Origin: Tenacibaculum sp. MAR_2009_124
Lineage (GTDB): Bacteria; Bacteroidota; Bacteroidia; Flavobacteriales; Flavobacteriaceae
Direction: 5' to 3'
Length of the DNA: 64,000 nt
Assembly: GCF_900105455.1 (NCBI RefSeq)
Contig: NZ_FNSF01000001.1
Location: 253,001-317,000 of the forward strand
Part shown: in pieces, positions 8,072 to 17,274 of the stretch
Numbering within the stretch: the stretch's first letter is position 1
Layout: each line of letters opens with the position of its first letter
Translations under genes and position numbers: made by a program
Notes under the pieces: model-generated
The model's input: only the letters and a program-made list of their open reading frames with translations
Told to the model about the DNA's origin: nothing
Database searches by the model: none

Positions 8072-9700
8072 AGAATAAAATTTTACTTTTTCAAGACCTT
8101 CTAAAATAAGTATTTTTGTTTGATATTTAGTGTTTTAGTTTTTGCAATCTTCGCAAAAGAGAATTGAAATAGGGAGATTTCTATATCATATTAGAAAAAG
8201 GATTGTTCATAGATCATTAAAGCCGTCCAAACCAAGAAATAGAGTTATAAAGTATAGTGTTATCTTTTCTTTTCTTTTTCCATTGATGAAAAAGAAGCAA
8301 AAAATCTAGTCTTAACCATGCTTCGCTCAAAACTAATCATCCTCGAATCTAAATTAAAAGAACTCGCTGGTGCTCAAACAGCTTTTAATTTTGACGATTC
8401 TTGCGGTGTTATTTTTGGCTTGTCTGCTTATGACGGTTTATAAAGAGTATGTGGTAAAGAGGTAAACTTCACCCTGAATTAGATTTCTCAGTTATTACCA
8501 TTCCTTCGAAATGACCGTAATGATCAAGGACGTCCAAACCAAGAAATAGAGAACGAAGGAGCTGAATTGCGATGCGCGGCATCAAGCATGTAGCTTCGAG
8601 AGAGAACGATACGGAGTAATTTCCTAGGTTGGACTTGATTTTTGGTTCTTTTTATCAAGAAAAAGAATGAGCAATGAATAAACTGTAAGCTATTATGATG
8701 AGATACAGAACTAAATTCAGCATGACGTATATTTTTATATCCTCACAGTCATTTCTACTTGTGGGAGAAATCCGTTATTGATTCAGTATGCGATTTGGAT
8801 TTCTTAGTCACTATCGTTTCTTCGAAAAAACCTTAGTATTGGAGTTGTAAGCACTCGTCTAAGACGAGCGTTAGCGATTGTTTTATATAAAAGAAATAAT
8901 GATATAAATGTAACTTTCTTTTCTTTTTCCATTGATGAAAAATAAACAAAAAATTTGGTCCTAACCATACTTCACTTAAAACTAATCATCCTCGAATCGA
9001 AATTAAAAGAACTCGTTGCACTCAAACAGCTTTTAATTCTAATGACTCTTGCGGTGTTATTTTTGGATTGTCTGTCTATGACGGTTTACCACAGAGGTGC
9101 TATGTTGGTTTATAATACAATTCAGGTTTCTTAATTAGTATCATTTCTTCTAAATAACCTTAATGATCAAGAACGTCCAAACCAAGAAATAGAGAACAAA
9201 GGAGCGGAATTGCGATGCGCAGCATCAAGCATGTAGCTTCACCTGTTAGCGCTCGTCTTTGACGAGTGCCATCAAAGACTAATGGAATACAAAATTTAAT
9301 TCCAAAATAATAAGAAGAAAAAGTAAATTTTTGTGTAGTTTATTTCGAGAATAGACAACTATTTTATAGACAAGTCTTGTTGTAGAGAGCGAGAGCACTC
9401 GTCAAAGACGAGCACTAGCAATGGAAATGAAATGGAGTTTAATTTAGTATCGAAAAGTTTTTGATAGTTCGTTTTAGGAATACTTCTCGATACAATTTTA
9501 GTCTCACTAAGGTTCGACTAAAATCACTCGAACTGACAGTTGAATTTTTAAGTTCATTTCTAGTGGAATGGAGAAATCTTTCCCTGTATTGGATAAGCTT
9601 AAAGTCCATTGATTTCAGAAGTTTTAACAAAATCGACTTTCAAGCCATGACATACCGTTGTCATGGGGCCATCGTAGTTTTGCAGCATAACAAAAATAAA
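8072..9700. repeat. Repeat-rich intergenic DNA
   Basis: No credible gene. A ~175-bp module (TTTCTTTTTCCATTGATGAA ... CTTGCGGTGTTATTTTTGG) occurs at about 8266-8442 and 8916-9088, and again at 10801-10974 and 11206-11380. REP-like palindromes lie at 8851-8879, 9245-9269 (opposite orientation) and 9394-9422. The ~110-bp ACCAAGAAATAGAG module is at 8524-8640 and 9178-9240, and the double-hairpin module is at 9440-9545. The open frame at 9461-9703 runs through that hairpin module and is not credible as a gene. Confidence 0.75.
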
Positions 9701-9738
9701 TAGTCATGATACGACCAAATAGCGGAAAGCCAAAAATA

Positions 9739-10338
9739 ATGGAGTTTACCTCATTTAAGAAAAGAGAAGAAATTTCAGATGAGGAGTTGATTCAAAGTGT
9801 AAGACAATTTGAAAATTCTTTTTTAGCAAAAGAAGAAGGAATTCTTTTTCATTGTTTAGTAAGAAATTCAAATAATGATTATGCCAATGTGCTTTTTACT
9901 GAGAATATGGAAAGCATGAAAGAACTAGAAAAAGCGGCAGCGAATAGTGAAGAAGCGACGTACTTTTTTAGTTTAGTAGAACCAGGGTCGGTTCAAATGA
10001 ATTTTCAAACGATTGAAAAAAATGATTTCATTATACCTGATAGCTTTTCCTGTGTTGAGTATGGAAGTTTTTCTTTAAAAGATGTTTCAAACTTTGAAAA
10101 CCTGTTGTCTGTTTCAGAGACGATAGAGAAAGAGTATTTAAGTAAGTCGGAGAATACGAAGGCTCATTTTATCGGTAAGATTACTGAAAACCATTTTTCT
10201 GAAGTAACATTTGGAAGTACTTTGGATAAAACAAAAGAAATTTGTTCAGGCTATACTCAAAATGAGTATTGCATACCCATGCTTGAAATGGCAGATGCGG
10301 ATTCTATGAAGCTTGATTTTTGGCATCTAATAAATTAA
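9739..10338 (+). CDS. Hypothetical cytoplasmic protein
   Basis: About 199 aa from the ATG at 9739 (MEFTSFKKREEISDEELIQS); a start at 9706 would add 11 unlikely residues. There is no signal peptide or membrane segment. The repeated pattern of a beta strand followed by a FENS/ENME-type helix, in two halves, is reminiscent of a dimeric alpha/beta-barrel (antibiotic-biosynthesis-monooxygenase-like) fold, but this is a weak impression. It is an isolated orphan between repeats, followed by a terminator. Confidence 0.75.
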   Translation: MEFTSFKKREEISDEELIQSVRQFENSFLAKEEGILFHCLVRNSNNDYANVLFTENMESMKELEKAAANSEEATYFFSLVEPGSVQMNFQTIEKNDFIIPDSFSCVEYGSFSLKDVSNFENLLSVSETIEKEYLSKSENTKAHFIGKITENHFSEVTFGSTLDKTKEICSGYTQNEYCIPMLEMADADSMKLDFWHLIN

Positions 10339-10366
10339 TTGATGTCAGAGGAATAAGATTGTAGTT

Positions 10367-10415
10367 TTAAAAGTTTCGAAAAGATTTGTTATTAAGCATC
10401 TTTTCGAAATTTTTT
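10367..10415 (+). terminator. Rho-independent terminator
   Basis: TTTCGAAAAGAT pairs with ATCTTTTCGAAA, then a run of eight T on the plus strand, shortly after the hypothetical gene ending at 10338. Confidence 0.75.
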
Positions 10416-10589
10416 TTAAATCATTTGAGAGAATCAGGTGAATTATTATGTGGTAATATATTTTCTTTTTATATCAAGAAGTACATAATAGTTTGTTTTA
10501 AGAATAGTTCTCAGTATAGTTTTATTCTCACCTATGTTTGATTAAAATCATTCGAACTGATAGTTGTATTTCAGTGTCATTTCGACCTA

Positions 10590-11580
10590 AGGACTAGCGC
10601 TCTGCCGTATCGAGTGCCGTCAAAGGCTAATACACTACAAAATTTAATTCCGAAAGAGTAAGAATAAAAACATGTTATAGTTCGGTTTATTTAGAGAGTA
10701 GATACAACTGTTTTTTAATGGGTGTCTGATGTTGTAAGCACTCGTCTAAGACGAGCGCTAACGATTATTTTATATAAAAGAAATAATGATATAAATGTAA
10801 CTTTCTTTTCTTTTTCCATTGATGAAAAATAAACAAAAAATCTAGCCCTAACCATACTTCACTCAAAACTAATCATCCTCGAATCGAAATTAAAAGAACT
10901 CGCTGCACTCAGACAGCTTTTAATTCTAATGATTCTTGCGGTGTTATTTTTGGATTGTCTGTCTATGACGGTTAATAAAGTAATCGTCAGCATGGGTTAG
11001 CGCTCGACTGTGTCGCGAGTGTCGTCAAAGATTAATGCAAAGCTATATTTAACTTTAAAAGAGTAAGAATGAAAGCATATTATAGATAGGTTTATTTAGA
11101 GAGTAGATACAACTGTTTTTTAATGCGTGTCTGATGTTGTAAGCACTCGTCTAAGACGAGCGCTAGCAATTGTTTTGAATAAAAGAAATAATGATATAAA
11201 TGTAACTTTCTTTTCTTTTTCCATTGATGAAAAAGAAGCAAAAGATCTAGTCCTAACCATACTTCACTCAAAACTAATCATCCTCGAATCTTAATTAAAA
11301 GAACTCGCTGGTGCTCAAAAAATTTTTAATTTTGACGATTCTTGCGGTGTTATTTTTGGCTTGTCTGCTTATGACGGTTAATAAAGTAATCGTCAGCAAG
11401 GGCTAGCGCTCGACTGTGTCGAGTGCCGTCAAAGATTAATGCACGGCTATATTTAACTTTTAAGGAGTAAGAATAAAATCATATTATAGATCGGTTTATT
11501 TAGAGAGTAGATACAACTGTTTTTTAATGTGTGTGTGATGTTGTAAGCACTCGTCTAAGACGAGCGCTAGCGATTGAAGA
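10590..11580. repeat. Composite tandem repeat of about 404 bp with paired REP-like palindromes
   Basis: Palindromes in direct orientation (GCACTCGTCTAAGACGAGC) start at about 10738, 11142 and 11546, a period near 404 bp. Palindromes in the opposite orientation (CTAGCGCTCG...CGAGTG) lie about 145 bp before each, at about 10594, 10995 and 11402. Each unit is therefore a ~170-bp block bounded by inverted palindromes and joined to the ~175-bp module that starts TTTCTTTTTCCATTGATGAA. The block between the palindromes contains AGAGAGTAGATACAACTG. No gene is present in 10340-11930 apart from these repeats. Confidence 0.8.
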
Positions 11581-11893
11581 AATCTAATATTCGTTGAACA
11601 AATAGTCTAAATTTCTGAGCTACTATCGTGAATTACTATATGTGGTAATGTATTTTCTTTTTGTATCAAGACAAAATGAAAGAGAGATTAAATATGATTC
11701 AGGATACATTGAAAGTTTTCAGTTACGATCCTTCCTTCGAAACAACTTTGATTTTATGGTTTCATTAAGAGGAACCTATAATATGCTGAAGTAATTATAG
11801 TATTTTACTTTCGAATGAGGCTCTTAATAATTTTGATATTATTAGTTTTACAGTGAATTTATATTTTATAAATTCATGTTAACATTTTGTTGT

Positions 11894-11908
11894 TGCAACT
11901 AAATTGCA
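11894..11908 (+). promoter_or_regulatory. Candidate metal-regulator operator
   Basis: TGCAA-CTAAA-TTGCA is an inverted repeat 29 bp upstream of the ABC operon start. It resembles the AT-rich TTGCAA-type boxes bound by Fur/Zur-family repressors. Assignment to Zur is inference from the putative zinc role of the operon. Confidence 0.35.
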
Positions 11909-11936
11909 TTAATATTGTTTAATTATCTAAATTAAC

Positions 11937-12563
11937 ATGGTAAAAACAGCTGATTTATCGTATTCGTATGGTACTGAGGAGAGTTTTAACTTTCCAGATA
12001 TAACCCTTAACCCAACTGAACATCTGCTTATATTAGGCCCGTCAGGAGTGGGGAAAACAACGTTATTGTATTTAATGGCGGGGCTTTTACAGCCTCAAAA
12101 AGGAAATGTATTTATTGATGAAATAGATTTAAAATCTTTATCAAGACAGCAGTTAGATACTTTTAGGGGTACACATGTAGGTCTTATTTTTCAGCAATAT
12201 CATTTTGTGAATTCTTTAAATGTTTCAGAGAACTTAAAGCTTCGACAAAGTTTCCCAAAAAAAATAAATGATAAAAAAAGAACTATGGAGCTTGCAGAGA
12301 GATTGGGATTGGCGGAACATTTAACCAAAAAGGTGTCCAATTTGAGTCAGGGGCAACAGCAACGATTGGCGATTGCCTTGGGAATTATTCATCAACCAAA
12401 AGTTATTTTTGCCGATGAGCCAACCTCTAATTTAGATGATGCAAATTGTGATAGAGTAATTGAGTTATTGAAGGAAGAAGCAACCATCAGTAAAAGTAGT
12501 TTGGTTATTATTACACATGATTTCAGAGTGAAGTCCCATTTTAAAAATCAGGTTACCTTATGA
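11937..12563 (+). CDS. ABC transporter ATP-binding protein (MacB/LolD family)
   Basis: A 208-aa ATPase that would power the FtsX-like permease encoded next. Motifs: Walker A GPSGVGKT (34-41), Q-loop near FQQYHF (85-90), signature LSQGQ (136-140), Walker B VIFADE (156-161) and the switch His in IITHDF near the C-terminus. Its last four bases overlap the permease start (ATGA), so the two are translationally coupled. MacB/LolD-type systems do mechanotransmission or extraction at the inner membrane rather than classic transport; the substrate here is judged from the partner's metal-binding loop. Confidence 0.92.
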   Translation: MVKTADLSYSYGTEESFNFPDITLNPTEHLLILGPSGVGKTTLLYLMAGLLQPQKGNVFIDEIDLKSLSRQQLDTFRGTHVGLIFQQYHFVNSLNVSENLKLRQSFPKKINDKKRTMELAERLGLAEHLTKKVSNLSQGQQQRLAIALGIIHQPKVIFADEPTSNLDDANCDRVIELLKEEATISKSSLVIITHDFRVKSHFKNQVTL

Positions 12564-14032
12564 AAATAGGATATTTAGCATATAAAAATTTAGTATCAAA
12601 ACCATTCAATTTATTGTTGAGTTTAATGTTACTGGTGTTGAGTGTTTCCTTGGTTACTTTTGTGTTGCAATTAAGCAAGCAGGTAGGAGGACAATTAAGT
12701 AAGAATATTACTCCTTTTGATATGGTAGTAGGGGCGAAAGGGAGTCCTTTGCAATTGGTGTTGTCATCAGTGCTTCATATTGATGCTCCCACGGGAAATA
12801 TTAAGTTAAAGGAAGCGAAACAAGTACAAAACAATCCACTGGTTAAATTCGCAATACCACTTTCTTATGGAGATAATTATAAAGGAGTACGAATTTTAGG
12901 GACCACAACGGATTACATAGATAAATATGGAGCCATTTTAGAAGAAGGTAGGTTGTTTGAAAAATCTTTTGAAGTGGTTATAGGGAGTAATGTTTCGAAA
13001 AGATTAGAACTAAAAATAGGTGATAGTTTTAGTGGATCGCATGGATTATTAGAATCTGCTTTTGATGTGCATGATGAACATCCTTTTACGGTAAAAGGAA
13101 TTTTAAAATCAACAGGAACAGTTGTTGATCAATTGATCATTACTAATTTAGAAAGTGTTTGGGAAACACATGATCATGGAAGTCATGATAACGAAACTCC
13201 CGTAAATAACCACAATGATGAACATGACCACGATGATGATGCTCACGATCATGGAGATGATAAAAAGGAGCATGGTGGACATGACCACGATGAAGAAATA
13301 CACGATCATGGAGATCATGAAAAGGAGCATGGTGGACATGACCACGATGATCATGATCACGATCACGTAGATCATGAAAAAGAGCATAATGAACATGACC
13401 GGGATGATGATGCTCACAGTCACGAAGATCATGACCATGATAGTATGGAAAAAAATGGGAAGATTGATCTAAATAACTATAGTGATAATAAGGAAATTAC
13501 TTCTTTATTGGTGAAATTTAGAAGTCCAATAGGAATGATTCAATTTCCAAGGTATATTAACGAAAATACAAATATGCAATCGGCTTTACCAAGTTATGAG
13601 ATTCAACGATTAACAAATCTTTTTGGTTCAGGAATAAAAATGATCAACGGAATCGCTTTTGCTATTTTATTAGTTTCTGGATTAAGTATATTTATAAGTT
13701 TGTTAAAAACAATCAGAGAAAGAAAAAATGAACTAGCTTTGTTGCGAACGTATGGAGTTCGTAGTAGTCAATTATTGGTTTTAGCACTTTTAGAAGGTTT
13801 GTTTTTAGCAGGATTGGGGTATGTTTTAGGATGGATTTTCGGAAGAATTGGAATATGGGGTGTTTCTAGTTATATGCAAAAATCATATGGTTATGCTTTA
13901 GAGATTAACGGACCAGAAATATTTGAGTTATTTTTACTGGGCATGGTAATTGTTATAGCAATAGTGGCTACTTTACTAGCTTCACTTTCAATTTTTAAAT
14001 TAAATGTAGCAAAAACATTGTCTGATGGATAA
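12560..14032 (+). CDS. FtsX-like ABC permease with large His/Asp-rich loop
   Basis: A 490-aa permease. One N-terminal transmembrane helix (about residues 14-36) precedes a large periplasmic domain, and three C-terminal helices (about 365-390, 410-440 and 455-480) form the FtsX module. Inside the periplasmic part, residues about 204-294 are an extreme His/Asp/Glu tract with many HDH and HDHD repeats, a likely zinc or other divalent-metal reservoir. Gene order (ATPase, permease, DUF3299-like exported protein) recalls the zinc-regulated zrg loci of Vibrio; I infer a periplasmic zinc-handling role. The low-complexity tract is in frame and the gene is intact. Confidence 0.88.
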   Translation: MKIGYLAYKNLVSKPFNLLLSLMLLVLSVSLVTFVLQLSKQVGGQLSKNITPFDMVVGAKGSPLQLVLSSVLHIDAPTGNIKLKEAKQVQNNPLVKFAIPLSYGDNYKGVRILGTTTDYIDKYGAILEEGRLFEKSFEVVIGSNVSKRLELKIGDSFSGSHGLLESAFDVHDEHPFTVKGILKSTGTVVDQLIITNLESVWETHDHGSHDNETPVNNHNDEHDHDDDAHDHGDDKKEHGGHDHDEEIHDHGDHEKEHGGHDHDDHDHDHVDHEKEHNEHDRDDDAHSHEDHDHDSMEKNGKIDLNNYSDNKEITSLLVKFRSPIGMIQFPRYINENTNMQSALPSYEIQRLTNLFGSGIKMINGIAFAILLVSGLSIFISLLKTIRERKNELALLRTYGVRSSQLLVLALLEGLFLAGLGYVLGWIFGRIGIWGVSSYMQKSYGYALEINGPEIFELFLLGMVIVIAIVATLLASLSIFKLNVAKTLSDG

Positions 14033-14468
14033 AAAAAATATCGTAACCTTTTTCATTTTTACATTATTAAGCATCTGTGCTATGGCTCAAGAAAAGTTAA
14101 ACTGGGTCGATTTCGCTGATGTCACTTTTAAGTCTGAATACAATACACTTCATAAAGCCAATTATTTGGTGCCTACTTTTGGTGAAACAATAAAATCATA
14201 TACAGGAAAACAGATTAAAATTAAAGGATATTTTTTAGATATTGCTGGAGATGGTTCCATGCTTTTACTTTCTCAAAACCCTATGGCAGCTTGTTATTTT
14301 TGTGGCGGTTCAGGACCCGAAAGTATCATAGAAGTAATATTTAAGGAGAAACCTAATTTTAAGACAGATCAGATTATTGAAATTGTAGGAACTCTTAAAC
14401 TTAATAATGAAGATGTAGAACACTGTAACTATATTCTTGAAAATGCTACAGGTGTTTTAATTGATTAA
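14025..14468 (+). CDS. Exported DUF3299-like protein
   Basis: A 147-aa secreted protein with a Sec signal peptide (cleavage after SICAMA-Q, residue about 21). It contains CYFCGGSG with C90 and C93, followed by an OB-like beta region (IIEVVGTLKLN), typical of DUF3299 proteins found beside zinc-regulated ABC systems. It overlaps the permease stop by eight bases, so it is in the same operon. The CxxC may bind metal or be redox active. The mature protein should be periplasmic. Function is inferred from neighbours. Confidence 0.8.
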   Translation: MDKKNIVTFFIFTLLSICAMAQEKLNWVDFADVTFKSEYNTLHKANYLVPTFGETIKSYTGKQIKIKGYFLDIAGDGSMLLLSQNPMAACYFCGGSGPESIIEVIFKEKPNFKTDQIIEIVGTLKLNNEDVEHCNYILENATGVLID

Positions 14469-14557
14469 TAATCAGCTTTTCAATTAAACCTTTTTAGAAA
14501 ATGTAAGTCTAAGGTGTTGTTCAGAAGGGAATAACATCAAATCTAACAAAGGGGGAA

Positions 14558-15424
14558 TTGGAAGAGTCAAAAAATACAGAAGTATTAAGATTCAAAAAGA
14601 ATGTCGAAAACGTTGGTTTCGAAATAATTCGTTTATCTGATTTTTATTCAAGAATAGATGAGAATAGACAGGAACCTCACATTATAAATTTTTATGCAAT
14701 TTTGTTTATTACCGAAGGTAAAGGAATACATGAAATTAATTTTGAAAGATATTCTTATAAAGAAAAGAGTTTCCTTTTTATAAATAAAGGTCAATACCAT
14801 AAGTGGGTTGATTATAATAGCACAAAGGGGTATATTATTGTTTTTACTGAAGATTTTTTGGAAAGCAATCAATTAAAATTTAAAGATTTATCATATTCAT
14901 TTCCTTATAATAGTTATTTGTACAAACCTTATTTAGAACTAAGTTCATTGGTTGTAAATTCATTTCTTAATTTAGTAGCGTTTTTATATGAGGAATATAA
15001 ATTGCCTGAAAGTGATGAGAAAAATGAAATTTTACAATGTTTATTGCGTACTTTTTTACTGAAAATAAAGAGCAAAGAGCCATTGAATAAACAATATTCT
15101 AATGTAACTCAAAAGGAGCTTTTTATTAGGTATCAAAAAATGATTGATCATAGATTAAATCAGTCAAGAAATGTAAATGATTACTGTCAATGGTTATCCG
15201 TTTCGTATAAAAAGCTCAATGAATCATGTAAAACATTTACCCAAAAAACTGCAAAGAATTTTCTCGATAGTATATTAGTTCTTAGGGCAAAGCAGCTCCT
15301 TATTGAAAATAAAAAGAGTATTAGTGAAATAGCTTACTCATTAAGCTTTGAAGAACCTACCAATTTTGCAAAATTCTTTAAAAAATATACTAATTGTACA
15401 CCAAAAGAATTTCGAGAGGTGTAG
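14558..15424 (+). CDS. AraC-family transcriptional regulator
   Basis: A 288-aa regulator: N-terminal cupin-like sensing domain (about 1-150) and C-terminal double helix-turn-helix (about 185-288), with the second recognition helix region SISEIAYSLSFEEPTNFAKFFKK. The start is TTG at 14558, two bases after a GGGGG Shine-Dalgarno-like run; no ATG occurs until far inside. It stands between the metal operon and the broken lipoprotein gene and could regulate either. The ligand is unknown. Confidence 0.88.
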   Translation: MEESKNTEVLRFKKNVENVGFEIIRLSDFYSRIDENRQEPHIINFYAILFITEGKGIHEINFERYSYKEKSFLFINKGQYHKWVDYNSTKGYIIVFTEDFLESNQLKFKDLSYSFPYNSYLYKPYLELSSLVVNSFLNLVAFLYEEYKLPESDEKNEILQCLLRTFLLKIKSKEPLNKQYSNVTQKELFIRYQKMIDHRLNQSRNVNDYCQWLSVSYKKLNESCKTFTQKTAKNFLDSILVLRAKQLLIENKKSISEIAYSLSFEEPTNFAKFFKKYTNCTPKEFREV

Positions 15425-15528
15425 AAAAGAATAAAATAGAGAAAAGATTTACCATTCTTTTTAAATATTGACCTTTTGTACAATTGGCAATCATTCGATT
15501 TTTGTAACATCATTAATTAAAATCGAAG

Positions 15529-16536
15529 ATGATGAGAAAGTTTAAATTTATTTATTTTTTAACCATAACAGCATTACTGGCATTTTTTGTAGCTTGTAAT
15601 AATAATGACGAAGATTATAATCATGAAAACACAATTAATATACCTAGCAATTTATCTGTAACTGATATTGGGTTTTACCCAGAGGATATCACCATTGTTA
15701 ATAATAAGGTTTTTATTAGTGGTTTTGGAGATGGAACGGTACAATATTTTGATTTATATGAGACAGAACCATCAGCAAAATTATTTGTGAATGTGGAAAC
15801 GGGGTATGCGCAAGCATGGGGTTTAAAAAGCGATGGAACCGTTTTATTAAGTCTTTTGAATAATGCAGATTTTACTGGGAATCCTCCAGGAGCAAGTAAA
15901 TTGGTTGCATATGGTGTTAATAGTGGAGAAAAAATAGGAGAGTGGGACCTACCCGAAAGCACAATTGGTCATACCGTATCAATTGTTGATGGCAAGTATT
16001 ACATAAGTGATTTTGGAAATCCTAGGATTATTCAAGTAGATCCTTCAACAGGAAACGTAAATGCTAATTGGTTTACATCTGATCTATGGGATCCATCAAT
16101 AGATGGAAATTTATGAGGAACAATATATGATCCAGTAAAGAATGCTTTCTATATTTATTTAGGATTTAAGCTATGATATTTACCCATTAGTAATGGTCAG
16201 CCAGGGGAGATGCAAGAGGTATCAATTTCAGGATTAAGTATGGAGCAAGTTAATATGGATGGTATTTCGTGGGGAAAAGATAACAATACACTTTATTATG
16301 CCTCAAATGATGCAGGAAACCCTGAAAATGTAGGAACGGTTTATAAATTAGAATTCTCAAATGAAGTGACGGCTTCAGGAACTATAATTAAAACAGGATT
16401 AGATGATACTTCTGGAGTTTGGTACTTGAATAATAATGGTTCAGAATATCTTTTTGTTTGTGAATCGCAGTTTGGAGCATTGTTTGGTTTAAATTCTTTA
16501 GAACCACCATTTAATATTGAAATAGTGAATTTATAA
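15529..16536 (+). pseudogene. Lipoprotein (beta-propeller-like) interrupted by two in-frame TGA codons
   Basis: Two open segments lie in the same frame, 15529-16116 and from 16177 onward, separated by TGA at 16114-16116 and 16174-16176. No frameshift is needed, and the 19 codons between the stops (GTIYDPVKNAFYIYLGFKL) read as good protein. The N-terminus is a lipoprotein signal (ALLAFFVAC, lipobox Cys about residue 22). The body has repeated strand motifs (VFISGFGDGTVQYFDL, YYISDFGNPRIIQVD) like NHL/SMP-30-type propellers. Both stops could derive from TGG. Most likely a recently inactivated gene; readthrough is not excluded. Confidence 0.7.
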
Positions 16537-16561
16537 AACAATATTGTTTCAGTATAGAAGG

Positions 16562-16618
16562 GAATGTTAGGAATTTGATTTTAGGTGAAACGATTAAAGG
16601 TTCTTAACATTCTTTTTT
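16562..16618 (+). terminator. Probable terminator
   Basis: GAATGTTA (16562-16569) pairs with TAACATTC (16604-16611), followed by TTTTTTT. The loop is long at about 34 bases, so strength is uncertain. Confidence 0.5.
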
Positions 16619-16707
16619 TAGTTTTTTATATTTGAGTAGTTAAAAGTATTGATTTCAATCAACATTTTTTTTAAGGAAAATAATCACTTTTGAAAAAAAT
16701 AAAAAAG

Positions 16708-17256
16708 ATGATTTTTAATAAGGAAGAATTACTAAATGAACTTATCCAATTAGTGGATTCACATATTGAGTTTGCAGAGACTCTAAGAAGCAAAGACATT
16801 GGAAATTTACACTATAAATTAAACGATAAATCTTGGTCTGTAGTTGAATGTATTGAGCATTTAAATTTATATGCAAAGTTTTATAATAAAGAAATTACTC
16901 ATAGGATAGAGACATCTAATTATCCAACTTCAGATGTTTTTAAATCAGGAACTTTTGGTAATAAGTTTGCGATGGATATGTTACCAGGAGAGCAAATGAA
17001 AAAGATGAATACTTTTAAAAGTAAAAATCCTATTTATTCAAAGCTCGATAGTGAAAAAGTACTTTCAGAATTTTTAAACCTTCAAAAGGAATTATTAGAT
17101 CTTATTGAGAAAGCTAAAACAAAAAATTTAACAAAAACGAAAACGTCTATTACCCTACCTTTATTGAAGTTTCGCTTGGGAGATACCTTTCGTTTTGTTA
17201 TTTACCATAACGAAAGGCATGTCGTCCAAGCTAAAAATGTTTTGAAACAGTTATAA
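16708..17256 (+). CDS. DinB-like metal-dependent four-helix protein
   Basis: About 182 aa from the ATG at 16708 (MIFNKEELLNELIQ); a TTG at 16690 would add six residues. DinB_2-type four-helix bundle. The three-His metal site is suggested by H41 in the LVDSHIEF/VECIEHLN region and the C-terminal YHNERHVVQ. DinB-like proteins in Bacteroidetes are often thiol transferases or of unknown function. Single gene, unlinked to its neighbours. Confidence 0.8.
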   Translation: MIFNKEELLNELIQLVDSHIEFAETLRSKDIGNLHYKLNDKSWSVVECIEHLNLYAKFYNKEITHRIETSNYPTSDVFKSGTFGNKFAMDMLPGEQMKKMNTFKSKNPIYSKLDSEKVLSEFLNLQKELLDLIEKAKTKNLTKTKTSITLPLLKFRLGDTFRFVIYHNERHVVQAKNVLKQL

Positions 17257-17274
17257 AATAGCTGAGTTGTATCC

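Noticed and set aside
9461..9703. 80-aa frame before the hypothetical gene
   Set aside because: Runs through a double-hairpin repeat module that occurs elsewhere in non-coding DNA.
6661..11574. CRISPR array from the recurring palindromes
   Set aside because: Spacing is 145-400 bp and irregular between repeats, intervening sequence is itself repeated, and no cas genes are present.
13148..13438. 96-aa minus-strand frame rich in Ile/Val/Met
   Set aside because: Antisense shadow of the His/Asp codons (CAT/GAT read as ATG/ATC) of the permease loop.
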